This document shows positions 1 through 10,341 of a stretch of 37,302 nucleotides of DNA, piece after piece. The DNA comes from Streptomyces roseus. Its GTDB lineage: Bacteria > Actinomycetota > Actinomycetes > Streptomycetales > Streptomycetaceae. A program made the position numbers and the translations under genes. Every line of letters starts with the position of its first letter. Position 1 is the stretch's first letter. The notes beneath the pieces are model-generated. The model was not told where the DNA came from. It worked only from the letters and a program-made list of their open reading frames with translations, and made no database searches. The stretch spans positions 64,663-101,964 of the forward strand of contig NZ_LFML01000074.1 of assembly GCF_001044425.1 (NCBI RefSeq). Reading direction: 5' to 3'.

Positions 1-18
1 GCGCGCGTGCGCTGCGGG

Positions 19-44
19 CCCCGCGTACTCGCCGAGCGGCGGGG
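19..44 (-). terminator. GC-rich hairpin after nusB
   Basis: CCCCGC at 19-24 pairs with GCGGGG at 39-44. The hairpin lies directly beyond the nusB stop codon (45-47, minus strand). No U-tract is visible, which is common for actinobacterial terminators. This is inferred from the inverted repeat alone. Confidence 0.4.
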
Positions 45-476
45 CTACTCGCCCCGGCGCAGGCTCGGCTTCAGGTCCTTGAAGCGGGCCAGCAGCCCGT
101 TCACGAACGAGGGTGAATCGTCCGTCGAGAACTCCTTGGCCAGCTGGACGGCCTCGTCGATGGCCACGGCGTCCGGGGTGTCGTCCACCCAGATCAGCTC
201 GTAGGCACCGAGCCGCAGGATGTTGCGGTCCACGACCGGCATGCGGTCGAGCTCCCAGTCCACGGCGTACGTGACGATCAGGTCGTCGATGCGGTTCACC
301 TTGTCGGCGTACCCCTCGACGAGATCCATCGTGAAGGCGCTGACGGGCGGCTGCCGGTCGTCCGACCGCGCGTGGCGGATCCAGTCCGCGAGGACCTCGC
401 GCACGGGTACCCCGCGCTGGTCGGCCTCGAACAGGATCTGGAAGGCGCGCTTGCGCGCGTTGCTGCGGGCAGCCAC
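45..476 (-). CDS. nusB: transcription antitermination factor NusB
   Basis: A 143-residue all-helical RNA-binding protein. With NusE (S10) it binds boxA RNA and supports antitermination of rRNA operons in the cytoplasm. The N-terminal ARKRAFQILFEAD segment and the C-terminal RNILRLGAYELIW, VAIDEAVQLAKEFS and FVNGLL segments are typical of NusB, and the length is normal. The GTG start at 476 was chosen because it follows the efp stop by only 2 bases and gives the usual N-terminus. It is the last gene of the M24-efp-nusB unit and is probably translationally linked to efp. A hairpin follows its stop. The identification is secure. Confidence 0.95.
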   Translation of the reverse strand: MAARSNARKRAFQILFEADQRGVPVREVLADWIRHARSDDRQPPVSAFTMDLVEGYADKVNRIDDLIVTYAVDWELDRMPVVDRNILRLGAYELIWVDDTPDAVAIDEAVQLAKEFSTDDSPSFVNGLLARFKDLKPSLRRGE

Positions 477-478
477 GG

Positions 479-1045
479 TTAGCTGTTCACCCGGCCGAGG
501 TAGTCGCTGGTGCGGGTGTCGACCTTGATCTTCTCGCCCGTGGTCACGAAGAGCGGGACCTGGATCTCGTGGCCCGTCTCCAGGCGCGCGGGCTTGGTGC
601 CGCCGGTGGAGCGGTCGCCCTGGACGCCCGGGTCGGTGTGCTCGATGACCAGCTCGACGGCGGCCGGGAGCTCGACGTAGAGCACCTCGCCCTCGTGCTG
701 GGCGACCGAGGCGGTGAAGCCCTCGATGAGGAAGTTGGCGGCGTCGCCGACGGCCTTCTTGTCGACCATCAGCTGGTCGTAGGTCTGCATGTCCATGAAG
801 ACGAAGTACTCGCCGTCCATGTACGAGAACTGCATGTCGCGGCGGTCGATGGTGGCCGTCTCGACCTTCGTGCCGGCGTTGAACGTCTTGTCGACGACCT
901 TGCCGGAGAGCACGTGCTTGAGCTTGGTGCGCACGAAGGCCGGGCCCTTGCCGGGCTTGACGTGCTGGAACTCGACGACGGACCAGAGCTGGCCACCGTC
1001 GAGCTTGAGCACCATGCCGTTCTTGAGGTCGTTCGTGGAAGCCAC
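479..1045 (-). CDS. efp: translation elongation factor P
   Basis: EF-P of 188 residues. It binds between the ribosomal P and E sites and relieves stalling at consecutive prolines. The N-terminal KOW-like domain carries the loop HVKPGKGPAFVR, with the tip lysine at position 33. The C-terminal OB domains end in the family motif GEKIKVDTRTSDYLGRV. The PGKGP loop is the short proline-flanked type reported for actinobacteria, in which EF-P works without lysine modification, and no epmA/epmB-like gene is nearby. The ATG start at 1045 gives the standard length. The gene lies 59 bases after the M24-like gene and 2 bases before nusB. Confidence 0.97.
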   Translation of the reverse strand: MASTNDLKNGMVLKLDGGQLWSVVEFQHVKPGKGPAFVRTKLKHVLSGKVVDKTFNAGTKVETATIDRRDMQFSYMDGEYFVFMDMQTYDQLMVDKKAVGDAANFLIEGFTASVAQHEGEVLYVELPAAVELVIEHTDPGVQGDRSTGGTKPARLETGHEIQVPLFVTTGEKIKVDTRTSDYLGRVNS

Positions 1046-1104
1046 GGTTGCGGAATCTCCTGCACTGGAAGACCACGGGTGCGCGCACAGTCCGCCACGG
1101 CGGA

Positions 1105-2214
1105 CTAGAGCGCGAGCAGCTCCTTGGTCGTAATGGTGAGTAGCTCGGGACCGCCGTCCGCCTCGGGGCGTACGACGAGCGTGTCATCGATCCGGACACC
1201 TCCACGGCCCGGGAGGTGAACCCCCGGTTCGACGGTGACCGGCACGCAAGCGTCCAGTTTACCCATGGCCGTAGGTGCAAGCTGCGGGTCCTCGTCGATT
1301 TCGAGGCCGACACCGTGTCCGGTCGACGCGGCGACGGCCTCACCGTGCCCCCCGGAGTCCAGCACGGACCGCGCCGCGTGGTCGACCTCGCGGTAGGCGG
1401 CGCCCGGCAGGAGCGCCTCCCGGCCCGCCCGCTGGGCCGCGAAAACGAGATCGTAGAGCTCGATCTGCCAGTCCGCCGGACTGGTGCCGATCACGAAGGT
1501 CCGGCCGATCTCACAGCGGTAGCCGCGGTAGTTGGCGCCGAGGCAGACGGAGAGGAAGTCCCCCTCCTCGACCCGGCGGTCGGAGGGGCGGTGCCGGGAG
1601 AGGCCCGAGTTCGGCCCGGTGCCCACGCAGGTCGGGAAGGCCGGCCCGTCGGCGCCGTGGTCGACGAGGCGGCGCTCCAGTTCCAGGGCGAGGTGGCGCT
1701 CGGTGCGGCCGACCAGGATCGATTCCAGCAGCTCGCCGAGGGCCTGGTCGGCGATCTCGGCGGCGATCCGCAGGCAGGCGATCTCCTCCTCGTCCTTGAC
1801 GAGGCGCTGCTGTTCCACGGCGGCGCCCAGGTCCACGAGACGCAGCCCCGGGGCGACGGAGCGCAGGGCGCGGTGGCGGGCGACGGTGAGGTGGTGCTCC
1901 TCCACGGCCAGCGATTCGGCCCGCAGCGAGCCGGCCATGTCCCCGGCCGCGACGGCGGCGTCGCTGCCCGGGCCGGCGAGTACCGAGACCCGCAGCCCCT
2001 CGTCGAGGCGCCCCTCGTCGGCCTCGCCGGTGGGCGGTCCGACGGTGAACAGCACGTCCTCGCCGTCCGGCCCGACCAGCAGGACGGCGGACGGCGGGGA
2101 CGCCCCGGCGAGGTAGCGGACGTTCGCCGGACGCGTGATCAGTGCGGCGGTGTTCCCCGCGGCGGCACAGCGGTCGCGAAGCAGGCCCCGGCGGGTCGCG
2201 TACACGTCTGACAT
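1105..2214 (-). CDS. M24 (Xaa-Pro aminopeptidase-like) protein with altered metal ligands
   Basis: A 369-residue protein with an N-terminal creatinase-like domain (about 1-135) and a C-terminal pita-bread fold (about 140-369). Active M24 enzymes bind two metal ions through Asp, Asp, His, Glu, Glu. Aligned by eye with E. coli PepP, the first Asp is Cys224 (VCLGANYRGY), the second is Glu235 (CEIGRTF), His300 (GHGVG) is kept, Glu329 (TVEPG) is kept, and the last Glu is Asp343 (RIDD). The usual proton-shuttle His is Asp307. Normal dinuclear catalysis is therefore doubtful, and the protein may be a peptide-binding or redirected homologue. The ATG at 2214 is preferred to an in-frame ATG 15 codons upstream because the family N-terminus fits there. 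It leads the efp-nusB unit. Confidence 0.85.
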   Translation of the reverse strand: MSDVYATRRGLLRDRCAAAGNTAALITRPANVRYLAGASPPSAVLLVGPDGEDVLFTVGPPTGEADEGRLDEGLRVSVLAGPGSDAAVAAGDMAGSLRAESLAVEEHHLTVARHRALRSVAPGLRLVDLGAAVEQQRLVKDEEEIACLRIAAEIADQALGELLESILVGRTERHLALELERRLVDHGADGPAFPTCVGTGPNSGLSRHRPSDRRVEEGDFLSVCLGANYRGYRCEIGRTFVIGTSPADWQIELYDLVFAAQRAGREALLPGAAYREVDHAARSVLDSGGHGEAVAASTGHGVGLEIDEDPQLAPTAMGKLDACVPVTVEPGVHLPGRGGVRIDDTLVVRPEADGGPELLTITTKELLAL

Positions 2215-2266
2215 GTCTTCGAGCGTACGAGCGCCCCGCGCATCCGGCCTGATGAGCACACCCGTA

Positions 2267-2293
2267 CGGGGCCCGGTCCGCCGCCGGGCCCCG
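2267..2293 (-). terminator. hairpin downstream of the UvrA-like gene
   Basis: CGGGGCCCGG (2267-2276) pairs perfectly with CCGGGCCCCG (2284-2293) around a 7-base loop. It lies in the 109-base gap between the UvrA-like stop and the M24-like start, both minus strand. It probably ends the VOC-UvrA unit and separates it from the efp unit. Confidence 0.55.
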
Positions 2294-2323
2294 GGCCCGG
2301 CCCGGCGCCCGGCCCCGCGCCCG

Positions 2324-4696
<2,373 letters not shown>

Positions 4697-4757
4697 GGGT
4701 GTCTCCGTGGGTCGGTCGGGCGGCCTGGCTCGATTCAAGCAGCTGTGCGCGGCGCGC

Positions 4758-5114
4758 TCAGCAGTCCTGGATCAGCCCGAGGACATTGCCGTCGGGGTCG
4801 GTGAAGGTGGCCACGAGGCGGCCGCCGCCGACGTCGCGCACGGGGGCCTTGAGCGTGGCCCCGGCGGCGGTCACCTCGGCGAGCTTCGCCTCGATGTCCG
4901 CCACGTGCCAGTGGGCCACCGGCCCGGTCATGCCCTGCTCGGCGCCGCCGGGCACGAGCCCGATCTGCTGGCCGCCGGCCTCGTATCCGACGTAGTACGG
5001 CTCGTCGGTCGTCGGCGCGGCGCCGAGCAGCGCGGTGTACACGTCCTTGGCGGCGGCCAGGTCGGAGACGGGGTGCAGGACGGTCCGGATTCCCTGGGTA
5101 GGAGAGGTGCTCAT
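4758..5114 (-). CDS. VOC (glyoxalase/bleomycin-resistance fold) protein
   Basis: A 118-residue single-unit VOC protein with the N-terminal pattern HPVSDLAAAKDVYTALLGAAP, the central VAHWHVADI strand and the C-terminal FTDPDGNVLGLIQ motif. VOC proteins include metal-dependent lyases and dioxygenases as well as drug-binding resistance proteins; the substrate cannot be read from this sequence. The start is the ATG at 5114, because AGGAG ends 5 bases before it. A GTG two codons upstream overlaps that Shine-Dalgarno and is less likely. It lies just upstream of the UvrA-like ATPase on the same strand, which suggests a joint stress or resistance role, but that is inference. Confidence 0.85.
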   Translation of the reverse strand: MSTSPTQGIRTVLHPVSDLAAAKDVYTALLGAAPTTDEPYYVGYEAGGQQIGLVPGGAEQGMTGPVAHWHVADIEAKLAEVTAAGATLKAPVRDVGGGRLVATFTDPDGNVLGLIQDC

Positions 5115-5214
5115 GATCACTCCTGGTGCGGTGGGGTCGGCGTGGAGTTCACGCTAGCCGCGGGCTGCGGCCCCGCGCTTCTCCGATCCTGACCGCTTGG
5201 GGAGCGGACGCCGC

Positions 5215-5985
5215 CTAGGGGGCGGGCGTGCCGAGGGTCCTGGCCAGGGCCTCGTCCAGGGCCCGGGAGGTGGCTTCCACGTCCAGGTCCGAGTTGTCGA
5301 TGATCGGCAGGCCCGAGCCGTACCAGCCCGCCATGCGCCCGTGGATGCGGGCGACTTCCTCGTCGGACAGGCGCCGGTTGCCCGAGCGGGCGGCGTTGCG
5401 CTCCAGGACGATCTCCAGCCCGGGCAGGAGGACGACGGGCAGCAGGGCGGGGCCCACGTGCCGCTTCCAGCCGCCGAGGCCCACCACCGGCCGGTCGGGG
5501 AAGACGGCGTCGTCGAGGATGCAGGAGATCCCGTTGGCCAGGAAGTTTCGGGCGGCGAAGCCGCAGGTGCGCCGGGCCAGCCGGTACTGGGCCTCGGAGT
5601 GGTCGTTCCAGCCCGCCTGCGGGTCCGCGAAGCCCGAGCACACCCACTCCCGGACGTCGTCCAGGCTCACGTGCGCGGTGGGCACGGGGCGGGTGCTCGC
5701 CCAGTGCCGGGCCACGGTGGTCTTGCCGGCGCCCGCCGGGCCGATCAGCAGCACGGCCAGCGTCGCCCCGCCCGTCCCGCTCACCGCGGGCGGGAGCGGG
5801 ATGTGCCCCGTGGCCTCGGGGATCGGGGGCGGCGGCGCGTGCACGGCCGCGTGCGAGTGGGCCGGCGCGGCCTGCGGCGCCGGCACCGGCCATCCCTGTG
5901 CAGGGGGTATCGGCGGCTGCGGCGGCACGGCCGCATGGTGACCCGGCTGCCCCCAGCCCGCGCCGCCCCCCACTCCTTGCTGCAT
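5215..5985 (-). CDS. P-loop kinase-like ATPase (AAA_33 type) with Pro-rich N-terminus
   Basis: 256 residues. Residues 1-70 are rich in Pro, Ala and Gly and probably disordered. Residues 75-250 form a small P-loop domain with Walker A GPAGAGKT at 82-89, a VSLDDVREW segment and GISCILDDAVF, the layout of AAA_33 nucleotide/RNA-kinase-like and zeta-toxin-like proteins. A phosphotransfer role is likely but the substrate is unknown. The ATG at 5985 has GGAG 9 bases upstream. In the 81-base gap before it, a TATAAC element (6028-6033 on the complement) may be the -10 of its own promoter. The gene follows aroQ on the same strand but is separated from it by a small hairpin. Confidence 0.75.
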   Translation of the reverse strand: MQQGVGGGAGWGQPGHHAAVPPQPPIPPAQGWPVPAPQAAPAHSHAAVHAPPPPIPEATGHIPLPPAVSGTGGATLAVLLIGPAGAGKTTVARHWASTRPVPTAHVSLDDVREWVCSGFADPQAGWNDHSEAQYRLARRTCGFAARNFLANGISCILDDAVFPDRPVVGLGGWKRHVGPALLPVVLLPGLEIVLERNAARSGNRRLSDEEVARIHGRMAGWYGSGLPIIDNSDLDVEATSRALDEALARTLGTPAP

Positions 5986-6041
5986 CCGCTGCCACTCCGT
6001 CTCGTTCCACCCGACTGATGCGAGAACGTTATATGACCGCG

Positions 6042-6056
6042 GGGCGGAAGCCGCCC
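6042..6056 (-). terminator. small hairpin after aroQ
   Basis: GGGCGG (6042-6047) and CCGCCC (6051-6056) pair around a 3-base loop, between the aroQ stop and the next minus-strand gene. It may partly end the aro transcript. Evidence is limited to the inverted repeat. Confidence 0.35.
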
Positions 6057-6066
6057 ACCAGCACCG

Positions 6067-6507
6067 TCAGAGTGCGACTTCGTCCGCCAGAGCGCGCAGC
6101 GCCAGCCGGTACGAGCCGATGCCGAAGCCCGCCACCGTCCCGGTCGCCACCGAGGCGATGACCGAAGTGTGCCGGAACTCCTCGCGCGCGTACGGGTTCG
6201 AGATGTGCACCTCGATCAGCGGCGCGGTGCGCTGCGCCGCCGCGTCCCGCATGGCGTACGAGTAGTGCGTGAAGGCACCCGGGTTGATCACGACCGGGAT
6301 CCTGCCGTCCGCCGCCTCGTGCAGCCAGCGCACGATCGCGCCCTCGTCGTTGGTCTCGCGGACCTCGACGTCGAAGCCGAGCTCCTCGCCCAGCGAACGG
6401 CAGCTCTCGACGAGCCCGGCGTACGAGGTGGCCCCGTACACGTCGGGTTCGCGCGACCCGAGCCGGCCCAGGTTCGGCCCGTTCAGGACCAGCACCTTGC
6501 GGTTCAC
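6067..6507 (-). CDS. aroQ: type II 3-dehydroquinate dehydratase
   Basis: Third step of the shikimate pathway, 3-dehydroquinate to 3-dehydroshikimate. The 146-residue length is standard for the dodecameric type II enzyme. The lid loop GRLGSREPDVYG carries Arg19 and the catalytic Tyr24, NPGAFTHYSYA binds substrate (Asn75, His81), and the catalytic His101 is in EVHISNPYAREEFRH. The GTG start at 6507 overlaps the aroB stop by 4 bases (GTGA), so translation is coupled. It is the last gene of the aroC-aroK-aroB-aroQ run. Confidence 0.96.
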   Translation of the reverse strand: MNRKVLVLNGPNLGRLGSREPDVYGATSYAGLVESCRSLGEELGFDVEVRETNDEGAIVRWLHEAADGRIPVVINPGAFTHYSYAMRDAAAQRTAPLIEVHISNPYAREEFRHTSVIASVATGTVAGFGIGSYRLALRALADEVAL

Positions 6508-7595
6508 GCGGACACCTCGCCGTACGCCGCGATCAGGTGCGCCGGGTCGGGGCCCTCCAGGACCGTGGGCTTGGCCAGGCCGTCGAGCACGATGAAGCGC
6601 AGCAGGTTGCCGCGGGACTTCTTGTCGACCTGCATGGTCTGGAGCAGCTTGGGCCACTGGTCGCCGCGGTAGGTGAGCGGCAGCCCGACCGCGGCCAGGA
6701 TCTCCCGGTGCCGGTCGGCCGTCGCGTCGTCGAGCCGCCCGGCGAGCCGGCCGAGCTCGGCCGCGAAGACCATGCCGACCGAGACGGCCGCGCCGTGGCG
6801 CCACTTGTAGCGCTCGTTCTTCTCGATGGCGTGCGCGAGCGTGTGCCCGTAGTTGAGGATCTCCCGCAGGCCCGATTCCTTCAGGTCGCTGGAGACCACG
6901 TCGGCCTTGACCTGGATCGAGCGGACGATGAGCTCCGCGGTGTGCGGGCCCGCGGGGGTGCGGGCCGCCGCCGGGTCCGCCTCGATCAGGTCGAGGATCA
7001 CCGGGTCGGAGATGAACCCGGCCTTGATGACCTCGGCGAGGCCGCTGACGTAGTCGTTGACCGGCAGCGAGTCCAGCGCCGCCAGGTCGCACAGCACGCC
7101 GGCCGGCGGGTGGAAGGCGCCGACGAGGTTCTTGCCCTCGGCGGTGTTGATGCCGGTCTTGCCGCCGACGGCGGCGTCCACCATCGCCAGGATGGTGGTC
7201 GGTACGGCGATCCAGCGCACCCCGCGCAGCCAGGAGGCCGCGACGAAGCCCGCGAGGTCGGTGGTGGCACCGCCGCCGACGCCGACGATCACGTCGGTGC
7301 GGGTGAACCCGGACTGGCCGAGCGCCTTCCAGCAGTACGCCGCGACCTCGATGGTCTTGGCCTCCTCGGCGTTCGGCACCTGGATGGCGACCGCCTCGTA
7401 GCCCTGCTCGGCCAGGTCGTCGCGCAGCGCCTCACCGGTCGAGGCCAGCGCCTCGGGGTGGATCACGGCGACCCGCTGGGCCCGGGTGCCGATCAGGCCG
7501 CCCAGCTCGCCGAGCAGCTGCCGGCCCACCAGTACCTCGTACGCGTCGTGTCCGGCTCCGCCGCCGACCTGGATGCGCGTCACCTGGTCTGTCAT
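6504..7595 (-). CDS. aroB: 3-dehydroquinate synthase
   Basis: Converts DAHP to 3-dehydroquinate using NAD and a divalent metal in the cytoplasm. 363 residues, normal length. The NAD site VGGGATTDLAGFVAA is followed by PTTILAMVDAAVGGKTGIN. The metal ligands are the Glu of SGLAEVIKAG and the His residues of LNYGHTLAHAIE and RHGAAVSVGM. The ATG at 7595 overlaps the aroK stop (ATGA). Upstream in-frame codons lie inside aroK and give a non-homologous arginine-rich extension, so they were rejected. Confidence 0.97.
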   Translation of the reverse strand: MTDQVTRIQVGGGAGHDAYEVLVGRQLLGELGGLIGTRAQRVAVIHPEALASTGEALRDDLAEQGYEAVAIQVPNAEEAKTIEVAAYCWKALGQSGFTRTDVIVGVGGGATTDLAGFVAASWLRGVRWIAVPTTILAMVDAAVGGKTGINTAEGKNLVGAFHPPAGVLCDLAALDSLPVNDYVSGLAEVIKAGFISDPVILDLIEADPAAARTPAGPHTAELIVRSIQVKADVVSSDLKESGLREILNYGHTLAHAIEKNERYKWRHGAAVSVGMVFAAELGRLAGRLDDATADRHREILAAVGLPLTYRGDQWPKLLQTMQVDKKSRGNLLRFIVLDGLAKPTVLEGPDPAHLIAAYGEVSA

Positions 7596-8110
7596 ACGTC
7601 CTTCAACTCCAGAGCGTCGAGGACCGCCTGGGCGACCTCTTCGGGGGTGCGGTCGTCGGTGGCCACCACGACGCGCGCGACTTCGGTGTACAGGGGGCGG
7701 CGGGCCTCCATCAGCTCGCGCCACTGGCGGCGCGGGTTGACGGCGAGCAGCGGGCGCGCGGCGCCCAGCCCGACGCGCCGGACGGCTTCCTCGACGTCCA
7801 TCGACAGATAGGCGACGGGCAGGCCGGCCAGCAGGGAGCGGGTGCCCTCGTCGAGGACGGCGCCGCCGCCGAGGGCGAGGACTCCGGTGTGCTCGGCGAC
7901 GGCGGCGGCGACCGCCTGCCGCTCCAGCTCGCGGAAGTACGGCTCGCCCTCGTCGACGAAGAGGTCCGAGATCTCACGTCCTTGGGCCGCGACGATGTCG
8001 GCGTCGGTGTCCCGGTAGGGGACGCCGAGCCGCTCGGCGAGCAGCGCCCCCACCGTGGACTTGCCGGACCCCATGGGCCCGACGAGGACGACCAGTGGTC
8101 CGCCCGTCAC
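7592..8110 (-). CDS. aroK: shikimate kinase
   Basis: Phosphorylates shikimate at the 3-hydroxyl with ATP. 172 residues, typical size. Walker A GPMGSGKST lies near residues 11-19, followed by the substrate-binding DTD of YRDTDADI, the EPYFRELE lid-proximal segment, the GGGAVLDE motif and the lid region with RPLL. The start is GTG at 8110, overlapping the aroC stop (GTGA). It sits between aroC and aroB in the tightly packed shikimate operon. Confidence 0.96.
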   Translation of the reverse strand: MTGGPLVVLVGPMGSGKSTVGALLAERLGVPYRDTDADIVAAQGREISDLFVDEGEPYFRELERQAVAAAVAEHTGVLALGGGAVLDEGTRSLLAGLPVAYLSMDVEEAVRRVGLGAARPLLAVNPRRQWRELMEARRPLYTEVARVVVATDDRTPEEVAQAVLDALELKDV

Positions 8111-9291
8111 CGGATCTGCAGGTTGTCGAGGTAGGACCGCACGTTGCGCCGGGTCTCGGGGACCGAGTCCCCGCCGAACTTCTCCACGACGGCGTCCGCG
8201 AGGACGAGGGCGACCATGGCCTCGGCGACGATGCCCGCCGCGGGGACGGCGCAGACGTCGGAGCGCTGGTGGTGGGCGGCCGCGGCCTCGCCGGTGGCCA
8301 CGTCGATCGTGGCGAGCGCCTTCGGGACCGTCGCGATGGGCTTCATGGCCGCCCGTACCCGCAGCAGCTCACCGGTGGTCAGACCGCCCTCGGTGCCGCC
8401 GGAGCGGCCGGAGGTGCGCTTGATGCCCTCGGGGGTGGCGACGATCTCGTCGTGCGCCCGGGAGCCGGGGACGCGGGCCAGGTCGAAGCCGTCGCCGACC
8501 TCGACGCCCTTGATCGCCTGGATGCCCATCAGCGCGGCCGCGAGGCGCGCGTCCAGGCGACGGTCCCAGTGCACGTGCGAGCCGAGGCCGACCGGGACCC
8601 CGTACGCGAGGACCTCGACGACCCCGCCGAGGGTGTCGCCGTCCTTGTGGGCCTGGTCGATCTCCGCGACCATCGCCTTCGAGGCGTCCGCGTCGAGGCA
8701 GCGCACCGGGTCGGCGTCCAGCTTCTCGACGTCGGCGGGGGTCGGGTACACGCCGTAGGGGGCCTTGGCCGAGGCCAGCTCCACCACGTGCGAGACGATC
8801 TCGATGCCCGCGACCTCCTTGATGAAGGAGCGGGCGACGGCGCCGAGGGCGACGCGGGCGGCGGTCTCACGGGCGCTGGCGCGCTCCAGGATAGGCCGGG
8901 CCTCGTCGAAGCCGTACTTCTGCATGCCCGCGAGGTCGGCGTGGCCCGGGCGCGGACGGGTCAGCGGCGCGTTGCGGCCGGTGTCCTTGAGCAGCGACGG
9001 GTCGACCGGGTCGGCCGACATGACGGTCTCCCACTTCGGCCACTCCGTGTTGCCGATCATGACGGCGATCGGGGAGCCCTGGGACAGGCCGTGGCGCACG
9101 CCGCCGAGGAAGGTGACCTCGTCCTGCTCGAACTTCATCCGGGCACCGCGGCCATAGCCGAGCCGGCGCCGGGCCAGGTGGTCGGCCACCAGCTCGGTGG
9201 TGACCGGAACGCCGGCGGGAAGGCCCTCCAGCGTCGCGACCAGTGCCGGTCCGTGCGACTCTCCTGCGGTCAGCCAACGCAACCTGCTCAA
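8107..9291 (-). CDS. aroC: chorismate synthase (TTG start)
   Basis: Removes phosphate from EPSP to give chorismate and needs reduced FMN. 394 residues. Family segments are TAGESHGPALVATLEGLPAG at the N-terminus, RRRLGYGRGARMKFEQDEV, the central RPRPGHADLAGMQKY, SARETAARVALGA and the C-terminal HHQRSDVCAVPAAG. The start is TTG at 9291: GAGGAG ends 5 bases upstream, and this start gives the usual MSRLRWLTAGE N-terminus, so the rare start is well supported. It heads the aroC-K-B-Q run. The 228-base gap up to aroE holds no convincing gene and probably contains the promoter of the run. Confidence 0.97.
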   Translation of the reverse strand: MSRLRWLTAGESHGPALVATLEGLPAGVPVTTELVADHLARRRLGYGRGARMKFEQDEVTFLGGVRHGLSQGSPIAVMIGNTEWPKWETVMSADPVDPSLLKDTGRNAPLTRPRPGHADLAGMQKYGFDEARPILERASARETAARVALGAVARSFIKEVAGIEIVSHVVELASAKAPYGVYPTPADVEKLDADPVRCLDADASKAMVAEIDQAHKDGDTLGGVVEVLAYGVPVGLGSHVHWDRRLDARLAAALMGIQAIKGVEVGDGFDLARVPGSRAHDEIVATPEGIKRTSGRSGGTEGGLTTGELLRVRAAMKPIATVPKALATIDVATGEAAAAHHQRSDVCAVPAAGIVAEAMVALVLADAVVEKFGGDSVPETRRNVRSYLDNLQIR

Positions 9292-9519
9292 CGATGCTCC
9301 TCATGCTCGCGCCTGGGTACTGCGGCGGCGCGGCCGGGTGCTCGGCCCGGACCCGCCACACCCGATCCTCCCACGTCCGGGCCGGTGCGCCGCCCTCCGG
9401 TCCAGCTGGCGGACGGCGGTGCACCCGGGCTCACCCTGGCGAGTGGGCATGTAGGCGGGCAAGATCGGCCCGCGCAGTGCATCAGGTGCGGTGGCGGAGG
9501 GTCCCGCCGGGGCGCCGGA

Positions 9520-10341
9520 TCAGTGGCGGGCGCGCAGCGCGGCCTCTCCCGCGGCCCGCATGGCGGCCAGCGGCGCGGTGTGGCGGCCGGTCATCTGCTC
9601 GACCTGGAGCACCGCCTGGTGGACGAGGAGGTCCAGGCCGCCGAGGAGCCGGCCGCCCCGCTCCGACCAGGCCGCCGCGAGCGCGGTCGGCCACGGGTCG
9701 TAGAGCACGTCGAAGAGGGTCCCCGCGGCGGCCGGCACCCGCTCGGCCAGCCAGTCCGTGGCGCGCGCCGGGGTGGTCGCGATGACCAGCGGCGCGTCCA
9801 GCCCCTCGGCGGCGTCCGTCCAGTCGGCCGTACGGACGGCCACGTCGAGGCGCTCGCCCCACTCCTGCATCTCGTCGGCGCGGGCCTTGGAGCGCACGTA
9901 CACCGTCACCTCGCCCGAGCAGACCCGGGCGAGGGCGGCCAGGGCCGAGGAGGCGGTGGCTCCGGCGCCGAGGATGGTGGCGCGTTCCACCGCGTCGACT
10001 CCGCGCTCGTGGAGCGCGGAGACGATGCCGGGGATGTCGGTGTTGTCGCCGAGGCGCCGGCCGTCCCCGGTCAGGACGACGGTGTTGACCGCCTCGACGG
10101 CGGCGGCGGTGTCGCTGATGCCGTCGAGCAGCGGGATGACCGCGCGCTTGAGCGGCATCGTCAGCGACAGCCCGGCCCACTCGGGGCCGAGGCCGGCGAT
10201 GAACCGCGGGAGCGCGTCCTCGTCCATCTCGAAGCGGTCGTACGACCAGTCGTCGAGGCCGAGCTCCTGGTAGGCGGCGCGGTGGAGCACCGGTGAAAGG
10301 GAGTGCTCGATCGGTGAACCGAGCACGGCTGCGCGTATCAC
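9520..10341 (-). CDS. aroE: shikimate dehydrogenase
   Basis: NADPH-dependent reduction of 3-dehydroshikimate to shikimate. 273 residues. The substrate domain has HSLSPVLHRAAY and SLTMPLKRAV with the catalytic Lys65. DNTDIPG contains the partner Asp102, and VEAVNTVV precedes it. The dinucleotide site is ILGAGATASSAL, and GLDLLVHQAVLQ lies near the C-terminus. The DIPG sequence replaces the more common DGxG after Asp102. The GTG start at 10341 overlaps the mltG stop by 4 bases. It is separated from aroC by 228 bases and translated as part of the mltG-aroE pair. Confidence 0.95.
   Translation of the reverse strand: MIRAAVLGSPIEHSLSPVLHRAAYQELGLDDWSYDRFEMDEDALPRFIAGLGPEWAGLSLTMPLKRAVIPLLDGISDTAAAVEAVNTVVLTGDGRRLGDNTDIPGIVSALHERGVDAVERATILGAGATASSALAALARVCSGEVTVYVRSKARADEMQEWGERLDVAVRTADWTDAAEGLDAPLVIATTPARATDWLAERVPAAAGTLFDVLYDPWPTALAAAWSERGGRLLGGLDLLVHQAVLQVEQMTGRHTAPLAAMRAAGEAALRARH

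Noticed and set aside
9292..9519. A possible small gene between aroE and aroC.
   Set aside because: The only open frames here are short, Arg/Pro-rich and lack ribosome sites; the segment is better read as promoter and leader for aroC.
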